Part shown: piece after piece, positions 13,185 through 26,299 of the stretch
Position numbering within the stretch: position 1 is the stretch's first letter
Layout: each line of letters begins with the position of its first letter
Source: Eucalyptus grandis
Taxonomy: Eukaryota > Streptophyta > Magnoliopsida > Myrtales > Myrtaceae
NCBI RefSeq assembly: GCF_016545825.1
Contig: NC_052616.1
Coordinates: forward strand, 9,672,001 to 9,736,000
DNA: 64,000 bases
Reading direction: 5' to 3'
Notes under the pieces: model-generated
Database searches by the model: none
Told to the model about the DNA's origin: nothing
What the model saw: only the letters and a program-made list of their open reading frames with translations
Made by a program: the position numbers and the translations under genes

Positions 13185-13960
13185 ACGCACATGACAACGT
13201 TTTTATTTTTTTGTTTCTCTATTCTCCGAAATAGGTTTGAAACAAAAATCATTTTAGTAACGTAATTTCATTTTTCTATTTTTTGAATAGATTTCAATTC
13301 TATAAATAATTTGGAGTAAGAATTAGAAGTTAAAATTTTTAGCTTTTTTTATTTCTGAAACGAAAATGAGAAATCAAAATTTTTTTCATCATTCACTTTC
13401 ATCATCGCCCATCACCCACCTACCGCCCGTGGAATGCCGAACGCCCGGTCGCGCGGTCGTCGGCCACCCACCATCGGCCTCGGCCATCAGCCGCTCGCCA
13501 TCGATCGTCGGCCACTGAACGCTGGCCGTTAGCCACTGGACTCCAACCACTTGTCAATGATCGCCGACCGTTAGATGTTGGGCGCCCATCGGTCGTTGGC
13601 CGCTCATTGCCAACCATCAAACATTGAAGGCCCACTGTTAACCACCAACGTCCCTCGCCAATCACCCGTTGGTCACCATCGGCCATTGGACTGCGACTGT
13701 TAGCCAACCGCCACCTGCCGCCGAACTCCGATTGTTGGCCCCTCGCCACCAATTGCCGAACTCCGACTTGGCCACCCGTTGCCGGCCACCGGACTTCAAC
13801 TATTGGCCACCAAATGTCGATCGCCGAACGTCACACTCCGACCATCGAATGCCGACCGTCACTACTCCTAGAAATAGAAATTTTATTTTTTTATCAAAAG
13901 AATTTTTACTTTAGAAATAGAAATTTTGAATTGTTATCAAACATATTTCTTTGCTGAAAA
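13185..13960. mobile_element. Probable non-autonomous transposon with GC-rich minisatellite core
   Basis: AT-rich flanks ('acatgacaacgtttttattt' on the left; the complement of 'gaattgttatcaaacatat' on the right) look like imperfect terminal inverted repeats. The interior at about 13430-13860 is a degenerate array of short phrases such as 'gccactggac', 'cgttggccgc' and 'gccaccggacttcaac'. The interior is open in places but highly repetitive, so I do not call a protein. Exact ends and target duplication are unresolved. Confidence 0.45.
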
Positions 13961-14130
13961 ATTAGTCCGTGGAATAGACATTTGGTTATGCGCGTCCTTA
14001 TCCTCTCAATTTTCAAAATTAATTCCTGGAGGTCTCTTTCCGCAATTTGCAATATAGACTCGATCGAATGGTCAACCGGCCTTTCTTAATTTCAAACGGC
14101 TCAGAAATCCGGTTCCATCTCTGACATGAA

Positions 14131-14150
14131 TTATATATATATATATATAT
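14131..14150. repeat. (AT)n microsatellite
   Basis: Uninterrupted AT dinucleotides, followed by a run of A; it lies about 230 bp upstream of the twin-CX9C gene. Confidence 0.85.
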
Positions 14151-14382
14151 TAAAAAAAAAATAAACACCGTTTCCTTGTAGTTGAGGACCTTTTCTCCTC
14201 GGACGATCTGTTGGCGCAATTTCTAGGACTCGCAGCCGCGGTTTGACGCCCGACAGCATCTGATTCACAACCTCTCTCTTCCCCCTCTCCCGTATTTTAA
14301 CCGAACAGTACGAAGGAGGAGCGACTCTTGTTCGTTCTTAACACCCTCTAAGGCGCAAAATTAGCCGCGAACGAGAGAAACA

Positions 14383-17078
14383 ATGAGCGGAGCCGGAGCC
14401 GGAGCCGGAGCCGTTGCCGGAGCTGGAGCTGGAGCTGGAGGCCAGCCGGTGTGCGCGCAAGAAGCGCTCGACCTGCTCAATTGCGTCGCTCAGACCCCTT
14501 ACGACCACGACAAGTGCGTGCGTCTCTTGAACTCCCTCCGGGAGTGCGTCCTCAATAAGGTAAATTACCTTTGCGGTATTCGTGGGTCATCTACGTGTTC
14601 GCATTGCGTTTTCTTCGATCTCGCGCGTGTTTCGCTCTAAATTTGGCTGTGGGTTTAGATGGGATTTTCCTCTTTTTGTCTGTTATATTCTTTTTTTCCG
14701 GTTCATTTGTTTCGTAATCGTGACCGGGACATGTTTGTTTGAATGCACGCGCGTTTGAGTTGGGTGCTTCAGCTGTCAAAAGCTGAAGATGTGACTGAAT
14801 CCAGAAAATGAGCTCACCCTTTAAGTGGAATGTGTGATTATGCGTTTCTTAGATCAAAGATTAGATTTTTTTTTCCTATTGAATGGGGTTGGGGGGGGGG
14901 TGTTGTCTCTGGAGCTCCTGCTGGTTCGATTATGTTGAACTCGGGGAACTGTCACTGCACTGCATAGTTTGTGATGAGGAGTGATGAAAAAAGTGAGGAA
15001 GTGACTTGGGTCTCCTTACCGAGCTTCTGAATTAGTTTTCCGTTGAGGGATGTCTTCGTATCTGCTCAATTGAGAACGAGCCTGGAAATGTTGGATGATG
15101 ATCATCAAATGCAGCGCTTGGGTATGTCTAATACAGAAAAAAGAATTGAATTTTGAATGGTATCTGTTGGCTATGCGTATTGAGTTCTTAGTGTTGCAGA
15201 TTGCAATATGAGACCAAGAGAGTTACAATAGGAGGAAGAGTGGAACAATGCGCTGAGTACTAAGTTTGCACATCCAAAGGCAGACGTTAGGTTATCAGTT
15301 TAGGCAATCATTAGTTTCTGGCTGCAGAAACCATTGCTTGGTTTCTCACCCATTATCTTTTGGCTTTAGTTGAACATTGAATGACAAGAACATTTACTAA
15401 TCTGATAGCTTCACAAGCAGCAGTCTGCACTTTCCTTTATGTTTTGGGACAATTTAATTGGAAATATCATTTTTTTGTATGAAGTTTATTTATAAACCCG
15501 CATTTAGTTAGTAGAAGTTAGCAACCCTTATGCCAGCCACTCAGCGTTTGAGGTTTCTTCATCTGCTGTTGGCAACAGGTCTCTGCTGATCAAGATTTTT
15601 GAAAGTTAGGCAGCTGTTTAGTTGTGATCCCTTTAATGAATTACAAGTTACTGCCTTCACATTTAAATGGAAGTGAGGCTGGACTAACCTATGGAATTAC
15701 GTTTTTTTGGCCAAACGGATTGACATTGTTCTTGGTCAAGTGCTTTTTCAAGAGATTGCAGCTTTCACTACTCATGTTTAGCTCTCATTCTAGTGGTCTA
15801 AAGCTCTTTAGTACAGGATGTTATCCGTGTTGATGCTCATTGATTTCTAACGGGGAAAAACCCATTAGCTTATATCTATGATTGTTTCTATTTGTCATGT
15901 ACTTGCCAATCTAGTTGGTCATATCATTGGTACAAAAGGAAATATAGCCATCTGAGTATGTCCTGAGAAGAATTACATAGTCTGAATTTCTTGTTTGGTT
16001 TTTATTGGAAGGGTGAGAGAAGAACCTGTTGCGGTAGAGTCTCATTGTATTCGTGAGTCATGACCGCTTATCAATAAGCTTACATTTTTTTGCCTTTTCT
16101 ACTTGAATGCTAACTGTTTATTGGATGTCTCCCGGTTCCTTCTTATTATCCTGTATGCTGAACTCCGTTGTTGTTCTTGGATTCCTTCTGGTAAATGTGC
16201 CATCTCAAGTGTTTATGGTCTCATGCTCCCATCATGATCTTGTTGTCAACAATATTCAGTTTCAGCTAATTTAGATGAGCCATTAACATGACAAATCTGA
16301 TATTAGTATTAATTCCAGCCAATCCCAGAAAACCCATGGACTTTCATCCAGATGACTAAAACACCCTGACGTTTCAAATGACCCAAAAAAGCTCACAAAC
16401 TTTTACCTGAGGGACAAAAATACCCATAGTTAAGTCTTCTGTCCATAGAAGCTGATGTGGCACATGATGACGTGGCTAATAGCGCTGGTGTGTGTAGAAA
16501 TATACATCCGCTAAAGCCAAAAGATTCCGCGGACACATCAGCAATAGTTAGACAACTCTGTTTTGTTTCCGGTTCCTGTTAGTTGGGACAAATCTGATTC
16601 ACGGACATTTTAGGTGATCAGCTCTTTACTATGCTTATTTGCTATGTCAACCATGTCATCATGTGCCGCTTCGGTTTTCTTGGATAGAAAATTTAAGGGT
16701 GAGTGCTTTTTGTCCTTCGTGGGGCACTTTGGGTCGTGTGTGTTTGTCCTACAAGACAAAAGTTCAGGTGTTTTTTTTTTTTTTTGACGATTTGGCCTAT
16801 CAATTCTCAGGGATAGAGTTTAGGTCTTACACGGTTTTTGTTAACATAAAGTGGATGCTTCTCTTAGATTTAGAGAATGATATGAGGTGTCCCAGTTTAT
16901 CGTAAAGGTTGGAGAAAAAGCAAGACAGTCTTTTCCTTTGCCTCTGTCCTAGTATGAAATTGAGCTGTTCCTCATCTTTATTCTGTCCTAATCATTTTCC
17001 CTCTTTCGACAGAAAGTGAAGAAGTTCTCGCTGGCCGAAGAGCCACAAGATTCGGGCACTAGTAAAAAGAGAGCTTGA
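14383..17078 (+). CDS. Twin CX9C (CHCH-type) mitochondrial intermembrane-space protein
   Basis: Two coding exons, 14383-14559 and 17013-17078, joined across a 2453-bp GT-AG intron in phase 0, give 80 residues. Residues 2-20 are a Gly-Ala repeat encoded by GGAGCC-type hexamers. The core carries two perfect CX9C motifs: C-AQEALDLLN-C and C-VRLLNSLRE-C, separated by VAQTPYDHDK. The pattern predicts a small helical hairpin with two disulfides, the substrate class imported by the Mia40 relay. Exon 2 adds a basic tail, KVKKFSLAEEPQ, ending KKRA. Related plant proteins are annotated as Cox19-like or CHCH-motif proteins; the exact partner is not determinable here. A MITE-like sequence sits in the intron. 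Joined frame and motif spacing make the gene model strong. Confidence 0.88.
16314..16560. mobile_element. MITE-like insertion in the twin-CX9C intron
   Basis: Phrases such as 'acccatggactttcatcc', 'cacaaacttttacctgagg' and 'gatgtggcacatgatgacg' resemble the conserved text of small plant elements. Ends and target duplication are not resolved. Confidence 0.35.
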
Positions 17079-17708
17079 TGATATTTTCCCGGGAGGTGGC
17101 CACCTCAAGGGCATGCTTTCCAATGTTTTTGCTAGCGGAAAAACAACCGTGATGATCAGCATCAACTGACTTTGTGGAACATCTGGGAAAACATGGTTCA
17201 TTGTATGTTATTCCTTGTTACAGATCTCGCCAAGGAATTGAATTATACACTGACGGCTCAGTTCCGATTGTTGTATCATCTGATGCGATTCTGCTTATCT
17301 TATTCCCTCTTTACGCTCTAATTACAGTAATAGCACACCGATGTCAATGTGTTAAGAAGAGGAGTCTTCTCATTGTGAAAGAGCCAAAAGGCCAATAAGA
17401 GAAGTCTGGCTCAATGATGACATAGCTCTGTAGTTCTTTTTGCTTATATGGTGGCTATTGAGTTCTTTGTTGGGGAAATGAAAATGCTAGAGAAGCATCA
17501 TACATCGCATTAGCTAACCTCGGAGAAAATTGACAAGCACTTCCACCGTCCAACAGAAGAATTGTCAAGTTGGAACACCACTTTCATACACAAGAATCCA
17601 TGACAAAAGATTTTAAGGAGAAGAAAAATTTTCCAAACCAAGGATCTACTTTAAGCATCCCCTGACTAAAACCCAAATGACCCAACGCCGGTACACCAAT
17701 CCATAGGC

Positions 17709-18988
17709 TTAGAAGGTGGACGAGATGTCTGCATTGTGAATGAGGTAAGTGAGCACCAGAGCCACCAACATGAGCACATATGCCACTCCCTGGTCGATCG
17801 ATGTTCCTGAGATCGCACAAATCGCAACTATTAGCAACAACCCTTTTACAAAATCAAATCTTTCCATGCAATGATCTCAAGGGAAGGATGATGCCAACAG
17901 CAGAAGAAGGCACAAAATGAACCGGTTTTTGACCCGAGTTATGTTGCACACAGCTGATTTGCTCTTTGCTCATTAGAAACCTGGAAGTCCATTTCAATTG
18001 CAGAACTTGCTACATTATAGAGGAATTTTACTAAAGCTCATCTATCAGACGGCGGATCAAGCAGCTTTAGCGTTGCAATATGCCAATGTTTGAAACATGA
18101 ATCGCTTGACAATTCCAGAAAAAAATTGTAAAAAGTCAAGATGGGTAGACATGATTTGGCCAGAAATAGAATGCTTCATTACTCGGCACATGACAGGCAG
18201 GTACCCATCAAGGAGGGACCGGTCCGTCAGCGTCAAGGAATTTCTTGATAATTGAAATGGTTACCCTGAAAAGCTGTCAATAATTGAAGGGGACAGTCTG
18301 CCAGCTTCACTTTCGGAACTAGATTTGGAAAATGGGCAAGGAAATTAGGATTGACTTATTTCTGTATTGATTATGACATTTAAATTGAGTAAATGTAACC
18401 GAGAAAATTACCCATGGAATTTGAATTCGAAAATCTTCTTTGATCCGCACCATTTTAAAAAATTTCATGTTTCAAAACTTAAAAATCAAGAATGGCACGG
18501 GAATGCATTGAGATCTTCTCTTCATCATATCCTAGTGCACGAATCAATCAATGTAATGCTTCAGGTCAAATTGCTAAGCCGAAAAATGACTTAATTTAGA
18601 ATAAAACCCTTTTTCCAAAATTGAATTTTGGAAAGGAAGGAGCCATTTACAATGAAAATCTAGAATAACTTTAAGATGCAGGATGAATTGGAATAACTTT
18701 CAAATGCCGTCTTGCCAGAGAAACTAAACACGATTTATTTATCTCAAAAAACCACAGCACGAAAAAAAAAAAAAATCAACAATGCCGCACATCTCAACTT
18801 CAGATCTCAATCTCACCAAATGCAAGAGACACCCAAAGAGAGAGAGAGAGAGAGAGAGGGGGCTCACCGTCGCTGGCGGGCGCGGGTGCCGGGGCGCGGG
18901 ACTGGGCCTGGGCGGTGGGCAACGCAATGGCGATGACGAGGGCCGCAATGGCGGCCAGCACGCCGTGCGAGAACCTGTAGACCTCCAT
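17709..18988 (-). CDS. Arabinogalactan peptide (AGP16/20/22/41 type), GPI-anchored
   Basis: Two exons on the minus strand, 18988-18868 and 17806-17709, join in phase 1 across a GT-AG intron of about 1.06 kb to give 72 residues. Residues 1-28 are a secretion signal with a hydrophobic core ending AQA. The mature part is very short, about APAPAPASDG at 32-41, where prolines next to alanine are the expected sites of hydroxylation and arabinogalactan addition. The C-terminus starts TSIDQG and runs into a hydrophobic helix (VLMLVALVLTYLIH), the hallmark of the AG-peptide GPI-anchor signal. The product would be a membrane- and wall-associated glycopeptide. The gene is convergent with the twin-CX9C gene, about 0.6 kb between coding ends. 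Confidence 0.92.
18837..18857. repeat. (AG)n microsatellite beside the AG-peptide splice donor
   Basis: Roughly ten AG repeats lie in the intron of the AG-peptide gene, just inside the donor at 18867-18866. On the transcribed strand this is a CT tract. A second (AG)n run at about 19264-19282 is in the inferred leader. Confidence 0.8.
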
Positions 18989-19324
18989 ATTTTCCTCCTC
19001 GTCCGATCTCGGTCGAGCCCGCTACCAACCCAGATGGGAATCGTCAAACACGAGGGAAAAAACAAAAAGAAAAACGCAAAGAACCGCAAAAAACGCCGGG
19101 CGAGAGAGGGGAGATCTCGGCCGGGTCTCTCTCTGCGACGCCTCTCGCAGTACAAGGCAGCCCCCCTGGCGAGCGCGGCCGCAGAGAGAGAAGCGAAGGA
19201 AAGGCAAGGAAAAAGGGAAAGATTTCGGCGAGGATTCTTGCTGTAATGCGAGAGAAAGAGACGAAGAGAGAGAGAGAGAGAGGAAGGGACGAGGATTGGT
19301 GGAGATTTTGAGGGGTCGCTTGAA

Positions 19325-19333
19325 GATTTATAG
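19325..19333 (-). promoter_or_regulatory. TATA box of the AG-peptide gene
   Basis: The minus strand reads CTATAAATC, about 340 bp before the ATG at 18988. With transcription starting near 19300 the leader would be about 310 nt and CT-rich. Confidence 0.55.
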
Positions 19334-19428
19334 GAGCATAACGTTACAATGCAATACCAAACGCACACATGGGTCGTGTTTCGCCCCTTTTTTTTTCCTC
19401 TGATTTATTAATTTCTTTTCGAGTATCG

Positions 19429-19534
19429 GAGACATTTGTCAACAAACTATATAAAAATAAAGATTATTGAAAATTTCAGTGTTTTCGAGTACGGAAAGTT
19501 TGTTTTGAGTCGGACATTTGTCAACAAACTATAT
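19429..19534. repeat. Short direct repeat pair
   Basis: 'catttgtcaacaaactatat' occurs at about 19433-19452 and again at about 19515-19534. The second copy immediately precedes a poly-A run and an AT-rich element. Confidence 0.7.
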
Positions 19535-19552
19535 CACAAAAAAAAAAAAAAA

Positions 19553-19743
19553 GGGTTAATATCACAAAAATTTCTAAACTTTAGTCTATAAAAACTCCAA
19601 ATTTATATACTTATGATAAATTTATCCTCAATTAAATTCTATTTAATTTGGTTACACCCATTAACTGTTACAAATTTAACAAAAATTAATAAATAATAAA
19701 TTTATTATGAATATACTAGTTTATGTTTTTTCATGGTATAAAT
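19553..19743. mobile_element. Short member of an AT-rich fold-back element family
   Basis: It starts 'gggttaatatcacaaaaa', continues with 'ctccaaatttatatacttatg' type text, and ends with the complementary orientation ('tactagtttatgttttttca'). The layout matches the elements at 35791-36271 and 48876-49210. No clear target duplication is visible next to the poly-A tract. Confidence 0.5.
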
Positions 19744-20752
19744 ATGTAGTTTCAAGTGCATTGCTTTTCTTTTGGCATCTGTGATCAATGTTTTGAAAAT
19801 TATTATCTTCTTAATTAAATATGCTTAACAAATGCTTCGAAAGCATTTTGCTAATAAGGCCCTTGCTAACAATAATGTTGTATAGATCAAGCATCATTAG
19901 GACATGAATCTCTTTTTTTTTTTTTCTTTTTTGACTAATAATAGAGAATGTTGGATACATGTTAAGCATACTTAAGAGTAGTTGGATGTAATTGTGGCTT
20001 CATTGTTGCTCACGCATACATGCTTTAAGACTACGGCATTCTCAAAAGCACGATGAAGTAAGCTAATGTGGTCATATTCCTACATTTGATATCAATTAAG
20101 TATTTCATAGAAATCATTGTGCCATTTTTCAAGAGTGTTGTGAAAATGTTAAATCAATGATTCCATTTCGACAGTACCGATTACAATTCTAATTTAGTTG
20201 CTTGATGAGCGTCGTAAAAATGCATCACTAAACATTATTTCAAAAAGCGCGTCTTTTTTTTTTTTTTGAATCATCCTTACTATTATTATCGTTATTTTTT
20301 TTTTCTGGAAAAATGTGTTGGTGGGGAGGAATAATTGGCCAGAAAAATTGAGGGAGGGAAAGAGAGGAAACGGGTGGAGCCGGTCAATCGTCCGAGGTGT
20401 TGGCCAGAAATGGTGGGGCCCAAGCACAGGAGTCCCCCCCACCCCCCATGTGATCTCCAGTCGTCTGCATCTGCACTTGTTGCACAGCAATTCAGCATCC
20501 ACAGGACCGATTGATTCAATTCCACCAAAAATAAAAATAAACAATTAATATTTTCAAATCTTTTTCTGGACCTTTCGACCAAAAAAAAAAAAAAAAAAAC
20601 CCTCTTTTGGACCGCAATATTCGAAATCAGTGTCGCGAATTCTGGTCCAGTGCCCCTTCCGTTCTTCCTTCCGACGAGCACATGTTGCACGGCCGGCCAT
20701 GTCGATGTTTCGAGTGGGCCTAAAACATGTTACTTAAGGTTAAATCTTAGGC

Positions 20753-20785
<33 letters not shown>

Positions 20786-22859
20786 GAGGTGGTGATGGAC
20801 CGTCCGTTTTGAATTGCATGTGGCTTTTGAAATGGATTTCGATGAAGGATGACGGCTGTGATTGTTATTCTACTGTTGGAGGATTATTATTTAAGTAATT
20901 TTTGGGTTTTGGGATTTTGGTTTTTTCTGTTGAGTTTGGTTTTGACAGACTGGTGGTGGTGGTGGCAGTGGCCCCTCGATTGGCGGCACATGCTCCGCTC
21001 CGGATTCTCCTCCACGTGCTCCTCCCCTCTCCCCCTCCTTCATTTTCCCTCCGCTTGATGATTCATTTTTCGGTTTCTTTTTTTTTGAAATTCGTATTCG
21101 AAGCCAACTTAGAAAGGGACAAAATGTTAATCACGCTGCATAATCGGTTTTGGGATGGTTTTGTTTTTGGGGTAATTTCATACTTTTGATTTTATAGCTG
21201 CGTGGGTCGGGTATTCAAGTTCCGTAACTCTTGATTTAGGCAATCGAACCTCGTTGATTTAGTTAGGGTGTGTATCGATCCCTTTTCAATTGAGAAACCA
21301 AATTGGAATAGATTGGCTGGTTATGGATGAATTTCGGAGGATATGATCGGGTTCCCGATTCCAAAATTTTGGAATCGGGACTAATTAATCCAATTCTAGA
21401 TTCCACGTAAGGAATAGATAAATCCCAAAAAGAAGAAGAAAGAAGAAAAAATCATCGCTTTTTGAGACCAACCTTGAAACTAGACTAGACCGGTTGATTG
21501 GGTTGAGTTGGTCTTGGACTCTCGGGTGGGAGCTAATCACTCTTGAATTTCAGTCTATTGATTTATGTAGCCCTCTGATTACCAAATGGCAAAAATATCG
21601 ATCAGACTGATAAGGACCGGTTGTTCCTTGCTTTTTATCAACTTGCTAACTCTATCAAAATCAAAAGGTTATGTAACTTTTTTCATTTGAGTTGGACATG
21701 CCATTATCTCATCAATACTTATCTTTGCCTTTGTAAGATGACATGTCACTTTCATAAAAAGAAAAGAGTATACATACATGCAGTCATTAATTCAAGCGGA
21801 ATTTCTAATCTTAAATCATTGTAGGACTTGATTGAACATTAGACTAAACTTAAAACCCCGCAAAATGAAATTCAACAAGCTTGAGGTTTGATGTTGCGAT
21901 CCAAATTTATGTAGTTCCTTGTTTGATTTCTATGTCACTTGAAGTTGTCATTTGATGATTTTGGCTGGAATTGGAGAACTAAACATAATTGATGAAGGAG
22001 AGTTGAATCTTGATAATAATTGGGGAATCTGAATAATGTAGTCCCAATAATGATCAGAAACTAGTGCTGGACAAATTAGAAGAATGTTTGTAGCAAAGTG
22101 ACAATTATTGATTGGATTATCTAAGAAGCTCAAGTAGCAAGTACAGCTCATCTATCCATGTAAAGGGTCTTGGCATATATATTGAATTCCATGCCAAAAA
22201 GTTAAGCTCGTAATTAGACAAGGGCGATCGAGATTTAGGTAGCAATTTCCTTTCTATTATGGAAAAATTGAATTACAATCACACGTCAACTTGTGAACAA
22301 AAATATTAATCTTTACAAAGCGATTCCTTATTAACAATGGTGGAGGGATTGCAGGAGCCCTTCACTAGTAATTTGGACTGAACATCTTCTCAAATCGGCA
22401 ATTTTCTTTCCTTCTCCTTTGTCCCCTCATAAATGTTCTTTCCATGTCAAGACGGGTGAGTCTGAATTTGTGATCCATCGTACCCCATCTGACGAATACG
22501 TCACGATAGAAACACGCGATGCGACTGGTCAATAAGAAGCGAGATACGTAAGTCCGTGACGCCAAATCAAATGAAATTAATGGCATCTGAGCAGACAACG
22601 ATTAGTTAATCATATCGCGTCAATGCCGTCCGAGGCTGTCGTGTAAAGTACTTCTTCTCTCCTTCTTGGTGGTGCTGTGCTCGTACAATGTCACTGACAG
22701 TTCATATGCATTGGACGCAAGCAACTGCAGGATGCGTTGGACCTCTCAATTTTTCTAAAATATAGATAGAATTTGGTGATTCCATTCTATGATCCTAAAG
22801 TTGAATTCCTGCTATTAAAATTTGTATTTCTTCATTCCGAAAGTCAGAGACTTTCTTAT

Positions 22860-23230
22860 GTTTTTAGGATAATAGAAAATAATAATTCTTAAACTTTGGT
22901 TCAATATATAATATCATATTTTAACTTTTAATTTATTCAATATAATTCATAAAATTTAAAAAAATACTTAATTTATTACTCGAACTATATGGAAATATCA
23001 AACGTTACTCTTCAATTAAGTCAAATTCATGAACAACACTGAATATTTTCATATAGTTTATGGACTCAATTGAAAATGTATAAAAAAAATTTAAAGACCA
23101 TATTAACTAAATTAAAAGATCTAGAGTGACATTGCAAAATATGTTAAAATTCATGAATCGCATTGAACAAGTTAAAAAAGTTAAAGGATAACATTGTACG
23201 AAAAAATAAAGTTCACGGACTATTTGAGTC
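22860..23230. repeat. AT-rich dispersed repeat
   Basis: Alternating phrases like 'cataaaatttaaa', 'ctatatggaaatatcaaac', 'gttcatgaa' and 'agttcacggactatttga' recur in both orientations, the same style as 2590-2915. Relic of a non-autonomous element; ends unresolved. Confidence 0.4.
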
Positions 23231-23924
23231 TTTTTTTTTTTTTTGCAAAAATTAGAGGAAAATGAATCTTTTTTTTTTCCCACACGATTTATCTCACTTT
23301 AATGCTTTTTACCTTTTATCAATTTCTCGTGGAGAACTTTATTCTTTCACTTTAAGCTTTTCAGGCACCCGCCATTCTCCATAAGCGTGCCCATGCTCGA
23401 CACTTGCATGCGCAATTGTCAGATAACTTTTCTTGTTTCTCTCTGATTTATTTTTAAGAATTAATGAATAAATATATATCATATATAATCCAATTATGAT
23501 AATGTAGATAATTCTAACAAAAAATAGGATGATGTCAAGTAGTAATATAGAAAATGTGTTATCTTTTGCGCAGATTATGGGATGAGAAGTGAAGGAACCA
23601 AAGATTGAAGCCAGAAGTTATCGGTTGGGTGGCATTCTATCAATTGCCATACTCATTGAATGGTGCTGTTGCCGGGACATTTTATTCCTATGAATTTAAT
23701 GTCAATCCACCCCCGTCGAAAACCCTAGTGCCGGTTCACCACCCCGGTTATGAACCAGCAAAGAGAATACATATACCGTATAAATCTGTTCTATCGTCCT
23801 AGTGCTTGATCGAATTGATTGCTATTTCACTTCTCCTTTAATAGTAGGGGTGGCGATGTGATGTAGAACGGAAATGCGTAAAAAATGACGTTTGAGAATC
23901 ATAGAAATGGCTATAAATAAAATG

Positions 23925-24415
23925 ATTAATATTCTGAAATACTCCAAACTAGTACACATGTGATAAATTACCCAAAATTAATTTTTTGACCTTGAAAAAT
24001 CCCAAATTGATACATATGTGATAAATTTACCTCAACTAATTATAAAAAATACAAACTGATATACTTGTAATAAATTTATCCAAAACTAATTTATTCGACT
24101 ACTAAAAATCTCAAACCGATATATCTATGACAAATATATCATCAATTAAAATGAATTAATATCATAAAAAATCACAAAATTTGTATAACGATGATAAATT
24201 GAGAGTAAAATTTCAAACCGGTACATCAATCAATTGTCACATATCATTCAACTTATGAAAATTAACATAGAGTATATTTACCATAAATGTCCCAGTTTGG
24301 GGTAAATTTATTAAAGGTATATCAATTTGGGGTTTTTAATAGTTAAAAAATTAATTTATGGTAAATTTATCACAAGTGTACCGGTTTAGGGTTTTTAAGA
24401 GAATTAAATTAAAAT
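23925..24415. mobile_element. AT-rich fold-back element with internal tandem units
   Basis: The left arm repeats a unit of roughly 60-70 bp, each with phrases like 'caaactgatatacttgtaat' and 'aaatttatccaaaacta'. The right arm carries the complement ('taaatttatcacaagtgta', 'ccggtttagggtttttaa'), so the element can fold on itself. It belongs with 35791-36271 and 48876-49210. Target duplication not resolved. Confidence 0.6.
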
Positions 24416-26299
24416 AAGATTGCTAGAAAGTAAAGTTAGAGGAAAGGGGTGGGAGACCCGACTCTCGGCAACAACTTAATAATCTTGATGTCAGTTCATC
24501 ATAAAAACAAAAAATTAAGCGAAGAGATGCGATAACACTAATTACACTTAACACTAATATTTATAGTAATCGGTGCACCGAATTTCTTAATCGGATAGGC
24601 ATAAAAGAAAAAAGAAAAAAGTGAACATCATCATCCGTAATTAGATTATAATAAATTTAAAAGACAAGAAAATTAAATTGAAAGGAATCTCCGTGTAAAT
24701 ATGGTTCTGCATCAAGTAGAAAAAAGAGAGATGTAGCTCAAAGACCTAGTCTGTGCTCAGACCGATTTGATTTTCAAGCTTGAGCAAACCACTTGTTTTG
24801 GGGGTTCAAACCGGTCTTCGGGCCTAGTTTCAAAAGTCCACAGAGCCCAAACCATCTCGAAAGGCAAATATTTAGAAAGTAAAACGCACGCAACTCTCAC
24901 ATTAGAAACACTAATTTATTCTCTGGAAAAATAAGTATAGACTAACCAGCCGTATAGAGATTAATCATCAAAAGCCCCAGAAGAGAAAAGAAATGTAAAA
25001 AACGTGATCGAAGTTGAAGACATATCTATATGATGGATTTGAACTGACAAGAAAGGTCCAACATGATCCACATATCAGGATCAAACGCGCCGATGAATGC
25101 ATTGAATTACCTTATCTTGCGGTTCTCTTGCAAGAGCCACCGTGTCAAAAGTGAGAGAAACCGCATCCCCTCTTTTGCTTTTTCGCCCCATGCCACCCCA
25201 TGCCAGCCCATGCCAGGGGCATGGAGATGGTCAAAATGGGATTCCATTAGCTTGTTCCAACTTAGGACAATCCGGTCATGAGCTGTCTTTATTTCACAGT
25301 CCATATAATTGATAGTCGGGACTTAGACATAGGCTCTAAATTAGGTTTCCAGATTGTGTTAAGAGGCCTCGTTACTCCCTTCAATTGAAACTTATTCTAT
25401 GTCTCAAGGTGCATGAAATTGCCTTGGCTTAGAGTGAAAATTGATGATTTCTAGGCATTATCATGTTCATTATTTGATAGTCACGTCTTATGAATCGTGA
25501 AATTTCAAAAATTTATAGGCAGGAGAGAAGTTAGCAAACGGATTCGGGCTCGGCCCAATCAGCCTTGATCAGCCCAAATGATTTCGATGCAGGCCCAATG
25601 ATGCAGTGATCTTCTCTCCTCTATCAAACATGCATTAATGCATGCACGATCATGTGGAGTACAAGCATCGCCAACTTGTCCATGCAATGACTTGTGGAAA
25701 AGGGAACTCAACAGTAGAGTTCATCAGATTGTGATGTACATCACAACGTATCAAAAGTTTACACCTCTCAGTTACAATTAAATGGGAGATATATGTGAAA
25801 CCATCTCGACTTTTTGGAAATAGACCAGTAAATTTTTTTGCTTGAAGCAGTCGTAAGTTGTAGGGCAAAATTAGTTGCTTATCAATCACAGAAAGCTTCC
25901 TGTCAACAAGGAACTCCATGGACTGCGACGAAGATCCCAAATTTTCTAGGTTCTGAAACATTATGATGGAAAAAGCTGTTGAAGAAATGTTAGAGATTAT
26001 GTGATTTGTGTGTGGAAGAGGTAGATTGCGTGTCAAAGCGCAATTCCATGTAAATATGCTGTGCAGTAGAAAAACTAGTTTCTCATTTTCATTACGTTAC
26101 ATGCCCTGGATAAGAGGTCAATGTAACTATCGTATTAAATGAATGACTTCCCTACCAGACACCTATCATTCTCTGCAGAAACATACAACCTCTCGCGATT
26201 CCTCCACCGCACGACTTTGTGTTCACACCGAGCAGCTGCTTTCACAGATTCTTATAACCAGTGGTTGGTTAGCATTAGTATTGTTTTGGAATTTCTCAA

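Larger units (their letters stand above)
19750..25970. other. Gene-free AT-rich region
   Basis: No protein family recognised on either strand. It holds a 29-nt T run at 20757-20785, AT-rich repeats at 22860-23230 and 23925-24415 (listed separately), and a small array of 'ccatgcca'-type units at about 25188-25215. Short frames at 23605-23802 and 25650-26036 match nothing I know and have no splice context. Confidence 0.5.

Noticed and set aside
18739..19368. 209-codon minus-strand frame over the AG-peptide leader and first exon
   Set aside because: Low-complexity Ser/Leu/Arg text in a different frame from the spliced AG-peptide, with no family match.
20757..20785. 29-nt T run considered as a retroposon tail
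   Set aside because: No target duplication or recognisable element body beside it; treated as simple sequence.
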